From: JACDAV01 sp964626755
GTDB lineage: Bacteria; Chloroflexota; Limnocylindria; Limnocylindrales; CSP1-4
Length of the DNA stretch: 64,000 nt
Reading direction: 5' to 3'
Assembly (NCBI GenBank): GCA_964626755.1
Contig: CAZVGO010000051.1
Span: forward strand, 70,238-134,237
In this document: piece by piece, positions 41,008-49,652 of the stretch
How positions within the stretch are numbered: the stretch's first letter is position 1
How the letters are laid out: every line of letters begins with the position of its first letter
Notes under the pieces: generated by a model
Told to the model about the DNA's origin: nothing
The model's input: only the letters and a program-made list of their open reading frames with translations
The model's database searches: none
Position numbers and translations under genes: made by a program

Positions 41008-42452
41008 CGGATGGGCTCCTGTGCGATTGATCTCGTTCCACGATCGGGCCCGCCCGTCGCAGCCGGATCGCCGCCGGGTAACGGTTCGGTCACAGGCAGC
41101 CGCAGGTCGAATTGCAGCCCGCCGGCGGGACGGTTGCGGGCCGACAGCGAGCCCCCGACGAGAGCGGCATTCTCCGCGGCGATCGCGAGCCCGAGCCCGC
41201 TGCTCCCGCCCCGGCGGGACGGGTCGGCCTTGTAGAAGCGTTCGAAGATCCGCTCGAGGCGGTCCTCGGGGACTCCCGGCCCGGCATCTGCGACCGACAG
41301 CACGACCCCGTCGGGCAGCACCCGGAGCCCGATCTGGACCGGGGCGTTCGGGGCATGTTCGCGGGCGTTGTCGAGGAGATTGCCAAGGATCCGCTCGATC
41401 CGCCGCGGGTCCGTCACCACCACCACCGGCTCCTCGGGCACGACGATGGAGGCACCCGGCAGGCGTGCCGCGGCGACCGCCCGGACGAGCCGGACGAGGT
41501 CGATCGGCTCTTGCGCCGCCTGCTCGGCCGCCGAGTCGAAGCGCGACAGCTCCATCAGGTCCTCGACGAGCGTTCGCAGCCGGGCGACGTCTGCGACGAG
41601 CAGCTCAGCGGTCCGTCTCGCGTCAGGAGGCAACGCACCGAGGTGCTCCCTCAGGATCGACGCCTCCGCGACGAGCGCCGTCAGGGGCGTCCGGAGCTCG
41701 TGCGAGACGTCCGCCACGAACCGGCGGTTCTGGGCCTGCGAGGCCTCGAGGCGCCCGATCGTCTCCTCGAGCGCGGCGGCCATCCGGTTGAACCGCTCAG
41801 CCCACGCGCCGAACTCGTCGCGCGATTCGACCGGCACCCGGGCCGACAGGTCACCGTGCTCGATCCGCTCGGCCGCCCGCGCCGCAGCATCCACAGGCGC
41901 GAGCACGCCGCGCGCAACCCACCGGGCGGCAATGAGCCCGACGAGCGCCAGGAGGATCGCTCCCCCACCGAGACCGATGCGGAGCTGGGCGAGCGCGTTT
42001 TCGAGCTCCGACACGTTGTGGATGAAGAAGAACGTCGCGCCGCCGGGCAGCTGTCCGCCCATGACGAGCACCGGGTCCCCGAAGGTCGTCCATTCGAACG
42101 CCAGCTGACCTCCGTCCACGGCAGCCAGGAAGTCCCGGGATAGAAGGGACCGGAACGAAGTGATCGCCGGGTTGCCGTCGCGGAAATCGCCGACGACGTC
42201 GACACCCCGCGCTTCGAAGGCCTGCTGAAGACCGCTCGTGTTGAACGACTCGAGGGTCGGCTCGGAGAGGCGGTCGGGGATCAGGACCGTCAGATCGAAC
42301 CGCGCCTGCGCCTCGGCATCCCGGACGCGCTCATCGTGAAGCGAGACGTCGACGAATGCGTACGCGCCGACGCCGAGGACGAGGGCCGTCACAACGATCA
42401 GCGCGACGACCGTCGCGGTGAGCCGGCCGCGAACGCCTCCGAGGCCGAACAC
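41004..42452 (-). CDS. MtrB-like sensor histidine kinase
   Basis: 482 residues, GTG start. Two membrane helices ('LTATVVALIVVTALVLGVGA' and 'GGGAILLALVGLIAARWVA') flank a roughly 125-residue extracytoplasmic sensor domain. HAMP follows ('RAAERIEHGDLSARVPVES'), then HisKA with 'FVADVSHELRTPLTALVAEA' and HATPase ('ILGNLLDNAREHAPNA', 'VADAGPGVPED', 'GGSSGLGLAIAAENAAL'). The order regulator-kinase-lipoprotein, with gaps of +4 and -4 bases, matches mtrA-mtrB-lpqB, which controls cell-wall and division genes in Actinobacteria. The C-terminal 25 residues are hydrophilic. Confidence 0.9.
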   Translation of the reverse strand: MFGLGGVRGRLTATVVALIVVTALVLGVGAYAFVDVSLHDERVRDAEAQARFDLTVLIPDRLSEPTLESFNTSGLQQAFEARGVDVVGDFRDGNPAITSFRSLLSRDFLAAVDGGQLAFEWTTFGDPVLVMGGQLPGGATFFFIHNVSELENALAQLRIGLGGGAILLALVGLIAARWVARGVLAPVDAAARAAERIEHGDLSARVPVESRDEFGAWAERFNRMAAALEETIGRLEASQAQNRRFVADVSHELRTPLTALVAEASILREHLGALPPDARRTAELLVADVARLRTLVEDLMELSRFDSAAEQAAQEPIDLVRLVRAVAAARLPGASIVVPEEPVVVVTDPRRIERILGNLLDNAREHAPNAPVQIGLRVLPDGVVLSVADAGPGVPEDRLERIFERFYKADPSRRGGSSGLGLAIAAENAALVGGSLSARNRPAGGLQFDLRLPVTEPLPGGDPAATGGPDRGTRSIAQEPIR

Positions 42453-42456
42453 GGCG

Positions 42457-43137
42457 CTACCGGGCGGCCTTGTAGCCGGCGCCCCGGACCGTCAGGACGA
42501 GGCTGGGGTTGGCCGCATCCGGCTCGACCTTCGCCCGGAGCCGCTGGATCGCGACGTCGACGAGACGCGAGTCGCCGAGATAGTCGTATCCCCAGATCCG
42601 GTCGAGCAGCACGTCCCGGGTGAGGACCTGCCCGGCGTGCCGGGTCAGCTCGGCGAGCAGATCGAACTCGGTCCGGGTGAGCGGGATGTCCTGTCCGTCA
42701 CGCTCGACGGTCCGACCGCCGACGTCGATCGAGAGCGGGCCGAGATGGAGCCGATCGCCCTCGTCGGTGAGGCGGCCTGCCCGGCGGAGCGCGGCGCGGA
42801 CGCGGGCGACGAGCTCCGGGACCTCGAATGGCTTCTTGACGTAGTCGTCCGCACCGGCCTCGAGGCCGACGACGACGTCGAGCGTGTCGCCCCGGGCGGT
42901 GAGCATGACGATCGGCACGGTCGAGGTCCGGCGAACAGCCCGGCAGACCTCGAGGCCGTCGAGGCGGGGCAGCATCACGTCGAGCAGGAGAAGATCGAAC
43001 GGCTCGGCCCGGAATCGCTCGAGCCCCTCGGCGCCGTCGGCGGCCGTGGTGACCTCGAAGCCTGCGTTGCGCAACCCGATGCCGGTGACCTCCCGGATCG
43101 ACGGGTCGTCCTCGACGAGCAGGATTCGAGCGTCCAA
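42457..43137 (-). CDS. MtrA-like OmpR-family response regulator
   Basis: 226 residues from a TTG at 43137 with GGAGG a few bases upstream. Receiver domain: acidic pair in 'ILLVEDDPSIREV', phospho-acceptor in 'DLLLLDVMLPRLDGLEV', Thr in 'PIVMLTARGDTLD', Lys in 'DYVKKPFEVPEL'. The winged-helix C terminus has 'IPLTRTEFDLLAELTRHAGQ', 'LTRDVLLDRIWGYDYLGDSR' and 'VLTVRGAGYKA'. The Y-L-G-D-S-R-L-V-D recognition segment is MtrA-like. It pairs with the kinase immediately downstream (4-base gap). Confidence 0.92.
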   Translation of the reverse strand: MDARILLVEDDPSIREVTGIGLRNAGFEVTTAADGAEGLERFRAEPFDLLLLDVMLPRLDGLEVCRAVRRTSTVPIVMLTARGDTLDVVVGLEAGADDYVKKPFEVPELVARVRAALRRAGRLTDEGDRLHLGPLSIDVGGRTVERDGQDIPLTRTEFDLLAELTRHAGQVLTRDVLLDRIWGYDYLGDSRLVDVAIQRLRAKVEPDAANPSLVLTVRGAGYKAAR

Positions 43138-43215
43138 GACCCCTCCGCCGCGGCCGGTCGGCGCCGGCGCGCGGCCGAAGTATGCCAGCCGGGCGGTCCG
43201 GGACGTGCCCGGAGG

Positions 43216-44274
43216 TCAGCGGCGGCGCCGGACAGTCGGGCCGGCCGCCCGCTCCGTTCGCCCGGTGCCGGGGTCGCCGGTCGCGGTGCGCCACGGGGCG
43301 ACGAGCGCAGCGAACTCGTCGGCGCGAAAGCCGTGGCGCAGGACGATGCAGTGCGCCGTCCGGGCGAGCAGCCGCTCCGCGCGGGCGGCCACGGGACGTT
43401 CCAGCCCGGCGAGTGCCGGGCCCGCCCGCGCGGCGGCGTCCCGGCCGGCGAGGGCCGACGACACCCGCAGACCCTCATCCTCGTCCGGCCCGAGGCCCCG
43501 CGGCCACGGGTCGTCCGTGATCCGGCCACGGCCGGCGGCGCGGGCGAGCTTCCGGGCCTCGTCCGCGGTCAGGACCGCGGCGCGGGCGAGGAACCGCTCG
43601 ACGACCTTCGTGTTCGGGCCGTAGCGCGGCTGGTCGATCGCCGCCTCCCACGCGCGCACGAGACGGTCGCGGGCGCGGCCACGGAACGGCTCGGCGAGGT
43701 GCTCGTCGAGGAACGAGCCGAGGGCCAGCTCGTGCGCCGCCGCGAGCACCGCGTCGCGGAGCGCGCCGTTCGCCCAGACACGCGGCTTGAGCCTGGTCCG
43801 GACCTGGCTCTCGACCGAGTCGAGCGCGGCGAGCGGCTCGGGAGCGAGGAAGCGGCGGATGCTCGCGACGAACGCGATCGACGACGTGTCAGCCATCGAA
43901 AGCCGGTCGAGCTCGTCGCGGCTGAGCCGGCCGACCCGGTCGAGGAAGCGCTGCAGCTCATCGGCCGGGTCGCTCGAAACCTTCCGGCGGGGTGCCGGCC
44001 TCGGTGCAGACGGCCGCTCGCGTGGGGTCCGGCCGTGGCGGCCCCGGAGGCCGCGTTCGCGGTCGTAGCGGGCACGAAGCTCGCGGTCGGCCAGCCAGTC
44101 GTGGGCGACGTTGATCCGTTTCGCGAGCTCGAGCCCGTCCGCGCCGGCGATGTCCGGGTGGTGGCGCTTGAGCAGGGCCCGCCAGGCGATCTCGATCGTC
44201 TCGAAGCTGCAGTCGGCATCGACTTCGAGGCGGGCGTACAGGTCGTCCGAGGGGACGACGGGCGCGGCTGGCAC
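43216..44274 (-). CDS. J-domain protein, soluble
   Basis: 352 residues, GTG start. The first 70 residues form a J-domain: 'LYARLEVDADCSFETIEIAW', 'LKRHHPDIAG' with the HPD tripeptide that stimulates Hsp70 ATPase, and 'INVAHDWLADRELRARYDRE'. A proline/arginine linker follows. The remaining 250 residues are an all-helical region rich in Ala/Arg/Leu that I do not recognise; there is no zinc finger or canonical DnaJ C-terminal domain, so it is a type III J-protein with a private partner or cargo. It sits between proS and the MtrA-like regulator on the same strand. Confidence 0.78.
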   Translation of the reverse strand: MPAAPVVPSDDLYARLEVDADCSFETIEIAWRALLKRHHPDIAGADGLELAKRINVAHDWLADRELRARYDRERGLRGRHGRTPRERPSAPRPAPRRKVSSDPADELQRFLDRVGRLSRDELDRLSMADTSSIAFVASIRRFLAPEPLAALDSVESQVRTRLKPRVWANGALRDAVLAAAHELALGSFLDEHLAEPFRGRARDRLVRAWEAAIDQPRYGPNTKVVERFLARAAVLTADEARKLARAAGRGRITDDPWPRGLGPDEDEGLRVSSALAGRDAAARAGPALAGLERPVAARAERLLARTAHCIVLRHGFRADEFAALVAPWRTATGDPGTGRTERAAGPTVRRRR

Positions 44275-44359
44275 CGGCCCATGCTAGCGGCCCGGGGGGT
44301 CGCCCTCGGTCGAAGACACCCCCCGCTCGACATGCCCATCGCGTGCATAGCCGAAGAAG

Positions 44360-46072
44360 TCAGGCGGGGACGCGCTCCGTACCCGAGAGCAGCGCCTCGA
44401 CGTCCGCGACAGGGCGGGTCGATCGCTCACCCGTGGCCCGATCGGTCACCTCGACGCCGCCCGCCGCGAGCGAGCGCGGGCTGACGGTCAGGATCGTCGG
44501 CATCCCGAGGAGCTCGGCGTCGGTGAGCTTGACACCGGGTGACTCGTCGCGGTCGTCGTAGAGGATCTCCCGGCCGGCGTCCAGCGCGACCTGGTGCAGC
44601 CGCTCGGCGACCTCGACGACCCGCGGCTCGCGGGCGGCACCGATCGCCACGAGGTGGGCCGCGTAGGGCGCCACCTCGGCGGGCCACACGATTCCCTTGT
44701 CGTCGTGATGGGCCTCCACGATGCACGCGAGGTTTCGCCCGAGGCCGATCCCGTAGCTGCCCATGATCGGGTGGACGCGCTTTCCGTCCTCGGCGAGGAA
44801 CGCGGCGTCGAGGGCGACCGTGAAGTCGGTCCCGAGCTTGAAGATGTTGCCGACCTCGATTCCCTTGCGCAGCTTGAGCGGCGCGCCGCACGTGGGGCAC
44901 GGATCGCCCTCGCGGGCGTTCGTGATGTCGGCGACGACGTCCGGCTCGAAGTCGCGCCCGACGTTCACGTTGCGCAGGTGGAAGCCCGCCCGATTCGCGC
45001 CCGCGACGAGGTTTGGCGACCGCGCCGCGAGATCGTCCACGACGACGAACGTGCCGCGCGCCCCGACCGGCGAACCGTAACCGGGCTCCATCCCGGCGGC
45101 CCGGATCTCCTCGACCTGGGCCGGTCGCAGCCCGCCGACGGCCTTCGCCGCATTCGCGAGCTTCGTCTCGTTGACCTCGAAGTCGCCGCGGACGATGGCC
45201 GTGACGAGCCGGCCGTCACCGCCGACGAAGAAGGCGGCCTTCGCAGTCCGGTCCTCGCCGACACCGAGGAAGGCGGCCAGTGTCGCGATCGTGGTCGTGC
45301 CCGGGGTCGCGACCTCCTCGCGCGGGAGCGGTTGCTCGGCGGACGGTTCCGGCTTGCGGACTTTCGCGATCTGCTGGTTCGCAGCGTAGTCGGCGGACTC
45401 GCACAGGACGAGAGTGTCCTCGCCGAACTCGTTGAGGACCATGAACTCGTGGGCCTCCGAGCCGCCCATGATCCCGACGTCCGCACCGACCGCGACGGTG
45501 TCGAGGCCGAGTCGCCGGAAGATCCGCTCGTACGCGTCGTAGTGGAGGCGGTACGAGCGGTCCAGGCCGGCCTCGTCGACGTCGATCGAGTAGCTGTCCT
45601 TCATGACGAATTCGCGGACGCGGATCAGGCCGCCCCGTGAGCGGGGCTCGTCGCGGAACTTCGTCTGGAAGTGATAGACGATGAGCGGCAGCTGGCGGTA
45701 GCTCTTGACGATGTCGCGGACGAGGTCGGCGACGACCTCCTCGTGGGTCATCGCGAGGACCATGTCGCGCCCGGCGCGGTCCTTGAAGCGGACCATCTCG
45801 GGGCCGATCTTCGTGTACCGCCCGGACTCGCGCCACAAGTCCGCAGGATGGACGACCGGCATCTCCATCTCCTGGCCGCCGATCCGGTCGATCTCCTCGC
45901 GGATGATCTGCTCGACCCGCTTCGAGACCCGGAACCCGAGCGGCAGCAACGAGTAGATGCCTGACCCGAGCTGGCGGACGTAGCCCGCGCGCAGGAGGAG
46001 CCGGTGCGATGGCATCTCGGCGTCGGCCGGGTCATCGCGGAGGCTCGTGAAGAAGAGCTGGCTCAACCGCAT
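44360..46072 (-). CDS. proS: Prolyl-tRNA synthetase
   Basis: 570 residues, the bacterial type with an editing (INS/YbaK) insertion between motifs 2 and 3. It begins 'MRLSQLFFTSLRDDPADAEM'. Class II motif 1 is around 'VHPADLWRESGRY', motif 2 'YHFQTKFRDEPRSRGGLIRV' then 'REFVMKDSYSID', and motif 3 'GSYGIGLGRNLACIVEAHHD'. The anticodon-binding domain occupies the last 110 residues ('EILYDDRDESPGVKLTDAEL'). It charges tRNA(Pro) in the cytoplasm. ATG 46072 matches the family start. The 163-base gap upstream holds no recognisable T-box or other leader. Confidence 0.97.
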   Translation of the reverse strand: MRLSQLFFTSLRDDPADAEMPSHRLLLRAGYVRQLGSGIYSLLPLGFRVSKRVEQIIREEIDRIGGQEMEMPVVHPADLWRESGRYTKIGPEMVRFKDRAGRDMVLAMTHEEVVADLVRDIVKSYRQLPLIVYHFQTKFRDEPRSRGGLIRVREFVMKDSYSIDVDEAGLDRSYRLHYDAYERIFRRLGLDTVAVGADVGIMGGSEAHEFMVLNEFGEDTLVLCESADYAANQQIAKVRKPEPSAEQPLPREEVATPGTTTIATLAAFLGVGEDRTAKAAFFVGGDGRLVTAIVRGDFEVNETKLANAAKAVGGLRPAQVEEIRAAGMEPGYGSPVGARGTFVVVDDLAARSPNLVAGANRAGFHLRNVNVGRDFEPDVVADITNAREGDPCPTCGAPLKLRKGIEVGNIFKLGTDFTVALDAAFLAEDGKRVHPIMGSYGIGLGRNLACIVEAHHDDKGIVWPAEVAPYAAHLVAIGAAREPRVVEVAERLHQVALDAGREILYDDRDESPGVKLTDAELLGMPTILTVSPRSLAAGGVEVTDRATGERSTRPVADVEALLSGTERVPA

Positions 46073-46235
46073 GCGGCGAAGGATACCGGGCGACCGGCGT
46101 CGCTCGTCTCCGCCACGAGACCACCGGTGCCGCCGCGCGTCACCCGGGGCACCCCGTGAACCATCGGATGCGCGCCCGGCATCGACTGTGCGCTGGCGGA
46201 TGCAGAGCGTGCAGCGAAGTCAGAGGTGGTATCCC

Positions 46236-46889
46236 TCACCGCACGATGACCGCGGACCCACGAGGGTCTCGCCCCTCGCGAAGAGCGCGCAGCGCGCGGA
46301 CTGCGGGGATCGGATAGGCCGACCAGAACGAGGCGTCCGCCGTCCCGAGAATCTCCCGGTTCGTCGCTGACCGCTTCACCAGCAGGATGACCCGGGTCAT
46401 CCCGCCATCGCGACACTTGAGGCCGATCCGTCGATGGAGCGCTTGAAGGTCGCGGATCCGCGTCTCGGCCTCGACGACGATGGGATCGCCGGCACCGGCG
46501 ATACCGGCGTCGAAGGCCCGCCGATCGCCCGCGCCCGGGAGCGGAACCTCGAGACGCGACCGCAGCGTTGGGCTCAGAGTCGAACGAAGTGCTTCGAGGA
46601 GCGTCGTGTGCCCCGCGTCACGGAGCGGTGGGCCGGAGGGATAGAAGCGAACGGACATGTCCAGGCCAACGACCGCCGCGATCCGGGCCAGGTCGCGGAC
46701 CGTCACGCCCCGCGACTCACCCCGCTCGATTCGCGCTAGGTGCGCACGAGATCGTCCGACGACGCCGCCCAACCTCTCGAGACTGTGCCCTGCCGACACG
46801 CGACCATCCCGTAGCTCGCTGCCGAGGGCAGGCAGCATCCGCATGAGGAGTCGGTCCGCAGCCTCGATACGACGCTCAGCGGTCGCCAT
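46236..46889 (-). CDS. XRE-family HTH protein with unassigned C-terminal domain
   Basis: 217 residues. Residues 20-85 form a Cro/C1-type HTH ('GSELRDGRVSAGHSLERLGG', 'VVGRSRAHLARIERGES'). The C-terminal 120 residues contain 'AFDAGIAGAGDPIVVEAETR' then 'IRDLQALHRRIGLK' and 'TRVILLVKRSATNREILG'. This D...E-x-E...helix...strand order resembles PD-(D/E)xK nuclease-like folds of defence or toxin-antitoxin regulators, but the lysine position is not clear. It may be a regulator or an antitoxin-type protein without a visible toxin. It follows the RegX3-like regulator gene by 35 bases on the same strand. Confidence 0.68.
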   Translation of the reverse strand: MATAERRIEAADRLLMRMLPALGSELRDGRVSAGHSLERLGGVVGRSRAHLARIERGESRGVTVRDLARIAAVVGLDMSVRFYPSGPPLRDAGHTTLLEALRSTLSPTLRSRLEVPLPGAGDRRAFDAGIAGAGDPIVVEAETRIRDLQALHRRIGLKCRDGGMTRVILLVKRSATNREILGTADASFWSAYPIPAVRALRALREGRDPRGSAVIVR

Positions 46890-46924
46890 GGCCGCAGCAT
46901 GAGGCTCAGCCCTTCACGGGCAAT

Positions 46925-47623
46925 TCACGCACTGGCGGGACGCCGGAAGACGTAGCCGACGCCGCGGACGGTCTCGATCAGGCGCGGCGACGCGGGGTTC
47001 TCCTCGATCTCGCTCCGGAGCCAGTGGACGTGGACGTCCACGGTGCGTGTCTCGCCGCCGTAGTCGTAGCCCCAGACGTGCTCGAGCAACTGGTCGCGGG
47101 TGAACGCCTGACCCGGCCGCCCGACGAGGAACGCGAGCAGCTCGAACGCCTTCGGTTTGATCGGCACCGGCTCGCCGTTCCGCAGGAGCCGATGACCGGC
47201 GAGGTCGACCTGGACGCGGCCGAGGTCGATCATCGGCGGCAAGGACTCGCCGGCCTGTTGCTCGCTCCGGCGGAAGATTGCCCGGATACGGGCCGACAGC
47301 TCACGGAGCGAGAACGGCTTCGTGACGTAGTCGTCGGCGCCCAGCTCGAGCCCGACGACCTTGTCGAGCTCGGCGTCCTTCGCCGTGAGCATGACGATCG
47401 GCACGCCCGACTCACGGCGGATGATCCGGCAGACTTCGATGCCGGACAGTTCCGGGAGCATCAGGTCGAGGAGCACGAGGTCTGGCTTGTCCGCGCGGAA
47501 CCGCTCCAGAGCTGCGCGTCCGTCGGCCGCCGCGATGACCCGGAAGCCCTCCGCCTCGAGGGCGTCGACCAGTGTCTCCCGGAGCGTGGGCTCGTCGTCC
47601 ACAACGAGGATCGTGCGGGGCAT
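46925..47623 (-). CDS. PhoP/RegX3-like OmpR-family response regulator (orphan)
   Basis: 232 residues, ATG start. Receiver: 'ILVVDDEPTLRETLVDALEA', phospho-acceptor in 'DLVLLDLMLPELSGIEVCRI', 'PIVMLTAKDAELDKVVGLEL', 'DYVTKPFSLRELSARIRAIF'. Winged helix: 'IKPKAFELLAFLVGRPGQAF', 'TRDQLLEHVWGYDYGGETRT', 'VDVHVHWLRSEIEENPASPR', 'GVGYVFRRP'. The 'GETRTVDVHV' recognition loop and overall sequence are those of RegX3/PhoP phosphate-type regulators. No kinase is adjacent; the PhoR-like kinase at 38763-39995 is a likely partner and the Pho box before pstS a likely target. Confidence 0.9.
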   Translation of the reverse strand: MPRTILVVDDEPTLRETLVDALEAEGFRVIAAADGRAALERFRADKPDLVLLDLMLPELSGIEVCRIIRRESGVPIVMLTAKDAELDKVVGLELGADDYVTKPFSLRELSARIRAIFRRSEQQAGESLPPMIDLGRVQVDLAGHRLLRNGEPVPIKPKAFELLAFLVGRPGQAFTRDQLLEHVWGYDYGGETRTVDVHVHWLRSEIEENPASPRLIETVRGVGYVFRRPASA

Positions 47624-47639
47624 GGGTAGACGCGTACTC

Positions 47640-48053
47640 CTACCTGATGGCCGCCGGGCATGGGTCCTGCGCGGCCGACCGCAAGTACCGTAGCTCAGTG
47701 TCGGTCGAGGGGTCCCCGGACATGAAGCCCCCGCTCATCCCGCGGGGGACGAGATCCTCGATGGGCCTGCATCGGCTCGCCAGGTAGGCGGGGTCGGGAG
47801 GAAGCCATGAGAGGGACCAGTCGAGCTCGAAATAGAGGATCGTCAGTTGATCCTCCGCGCGGAGCTCGAAGTCGGTGAACGACGCGCGGACCCAGGGCCG
47901 GTCCAGCACGGTGGCGAGGTAGGCGCCGAGCTCCGAGATCGGGGTCTGAAGGCCGGGCGGGGCCGGCGGCTGGCGGCGCGTGAGGATGTCCAGCGTCCTC
48001 GGCAGGATCACTACGCCGACGATCAACAACGTCACGACGAGGGTGCGATTCAT
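47640..48053 (-). CDS. Hypothetical membrane-anchored/exported small protein
   Basis: 137 residues, no family recognised. An N-terminal hydrophobic helix ('TLVVTLLIVGVVILPRTLDI') is probably a signal anchor with the rest outside. The remainder is a small acidic domain with aromatic clusters ('TILYFELDWSLSWLPPDPAY') and two cysteines (in 'ASRCRPIEDL' and 'AAQDPCPAAIR') that could form a disulphide. It lies 16 bases upstream of the RegX3-like regulator on the same strand, so it is probably co-transcribed, and 49 bases downstream of gltX. Confidence 0.62.
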   Translation of the reverse strand: MNRTLVVTLLIVGVVILPRTLDILTRRQPPAPPGLQTPISELGAYLATVLDRPWVRASFTDFELRAEDQLTILYFELDWSLSWLPPDPAYLASRCRPIEDLVPRGMSGGFMSGDPSTDTELRYLRSAAQDPCPAAIR

Positions 48054-48102
48054 GGCCTCAGGACGGGCCGGCTCGGACCGCCGTTACGGGAATGGGCGCC
48101 CG

Positions 48103-49608
48103 TCAGGCGACCTCGGCCCCGGCAAGCCGCTCGATCGCCCGGTCGAGCCGCTCGAGGGTCCGCTCGGGGCCGAGCGCGACGAGCGTGTCGAACAGCGGTG
48201 GCGTCGCCGTCCGGCCGGTGACGGCGACGCGGATCGCCATGAACAGGTCGCCCGCCTTCCAGCCGCGCGCCTCGGCGAGCGCCCGGAGCGGCGGTTCGAG
48301 CTCGTCGGCCTCGTAGCTGACCGGGCCGATCGCGGCGATCGTCTCGCGTGCGGCACGCAACCCCTCGATCGCGGTCTCGCGGTCCCAGCGCTTCGGGACG
48401 AGGACGGCCGGATCGACGTCGACCCGGTCGACGAACAGGAAGCCGACGAGGTCTCCGATCGCGCCGAGCGTCGGGAGGCGCTCCTGGACGACCGGCAGGA
48501 GCGCAACGAGCTCGTCGGCGGACGGCACCCGGTCGATCCGGCCCGCCGCCCTCTCGGCCTCGAGGAATGGCCGGAGGCGATCGACGAGATCGGCGGGCCC
48601 GAGCTTCCGGATCCACTGGCCGTTGAGCCACTCGAGGCGCTCGCGGTCGAACACCGCACCGCCCTTCTGGACATGCTCGAGGTCGAATCGCCGCTCGAGC
48701 TCGTCGAGCCCGAGGATCTCCTCCTCCGTGCCGGTCGACCAGCCGAGGAGCGCGAGGTAGTTGACGAGCGCCTCGCGCACGAAGCCCTCGGCCAGGTAAT
48801 CGGACACGGCCGTCTGGCTCTTCCGCTTGCTCATCTTCGTCCGGTCCGCATTGAGGATCAGCGGCAAGTGGGCGAACTGGGGCTCCGGGTAGCCGAGCGC
48901 CCGGAACAGGAGGATGTGCTTCGGGGTGTTCGAGAGGTGGTCTTCGCCGCGGATGACGTGACTGATCTCCATCGCGGCGTCGTCGACCACGACCGTGAAG
49001 TGGTAGAGCGGCGAACCATCGGCCCGGGCGATCACGAAGTCGCCGCCGAGGGCAGACGTGTCGATCTCGACGCGGCCGCGTACGAGGTCGTCGAAGGCGA
49101 CCTTCTCCTCGCCGACCCGGAACCGGAGCGCCGGCTTGCGACCAGCCGCTTCAAACGCGGCGCGTTCCTCGGCGGTGAGGTTTGCGCAGCGGCCGCTGTA
49201 CCGGGGCGGCATCTTTGCCGCTTCGAGCCGCTTCCGCTCCGCGTCGAGCTCCTCCGGCGTGCAGTAGCAGTAGTAGGCCTTGTCCTCCTCGAGCAGGCGC
49301 CGAGCGGCCGCGGCATACGTGTCGAGCCGCTCCATCTGGCGGTACGGGGCATGCGGTCCGCGGGCCGCCTGCCCTGCGACCTCCGGGCCCTCGTCCCAGG
49401 TCAGGCCCAGCGCGTGGAGCCCGTCGAGGATGTCCTTCTCGTACGCGATCGACGAGCGGGCCACGTCCGTGTCCTCGATCCGGACGATGAACGTGCCGCC
49501 CTGACGCCGCGCGTACAGGTAGTTGAACAGCGCCGTGCGGGCGGTGCCGATGTGGAGCGGTCCGGTCGGGCTGGGCGCGATGCGAACGCGGACGGGTGCC
49601 TCGGGCAT
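48103..49608 (-). CDS. gltX: Glutamyl-tRNA synthetase
   Basis: 501 residues, normal length. HIGH motif in 'RIAPSPTGPLHIGTARTALF', 'FIVRIEDTDVARSS', KMSKS-type loop 'RTKMSKRKSQTAVSDY', and the all-helical anticodon-binding domain from about 320 on ('DRERLEWLNGQWIRKL'). It charges tRNA(Glu), and in many lineages also tRNA(Gln) for later amidation; no gatCAB or glnS is in the window. 'YCYCTPEEL' shows the partial zinc-site region. ATG 49608 gives the standard N terminus; the much longer open frame upstream belongs to the DtxR region and is not coding in this phase. Confidence 0.97.
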   Translation of the reverse strand: MPEAPVRVRIAPSPTGPLHIGTARTALFNYLYARRQGGTFIVRIEDTDVARSSIAYEKDILDGLHALGLTWDEGPEVAGQAARGPHAPYRQMERLDTYAAAARRLLEEDKAYYCYCTPEELDAERKRLEAAKMPPRYSGRCANLTAEERAAFEAAGRKPALRFRVGEEKVAFDDLVRGRVEIDTSALGGDFVIARADGSPLYHFTVVVDDAAMEISHVIRGEDHLSNTPKHILLFRALGYPEPQFAHLPLILNADRTKMSKRKSQTAVSDYLAEGFVREALVNYLALLGWSTGTEEEILGLDELERRFDLEHVQKGGAVFDRERLEWLNGQWIRKLGPADLVDRLRPFLEAERAAGRIDRVPSADELVALLPVVQERLPTLGAIGDLVGFLFVDRVDVDPAVLVPKRWDRETAIEGLRAARETIAAIGPVSYEADELEPPLRALAEARGWKAGDLFMAIRVAVTGRTATPPLFDTLVALGPERTLERLDRAIERLAGAEVA

Positions 49609-49652
49609 GCGACCGATTGTAGGGCCGGCGGCGACGCGGCCCGTCGGCAGGC

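Noticed and set aside
44294..44324. Terminator after proS (GGGGGGT paired with ACCCCCC)
   Set aside because: The stem is only 7 bp with a 17-base loop, and no T tract follows on the minus strand, so it may be chance in GC-rich DNA.
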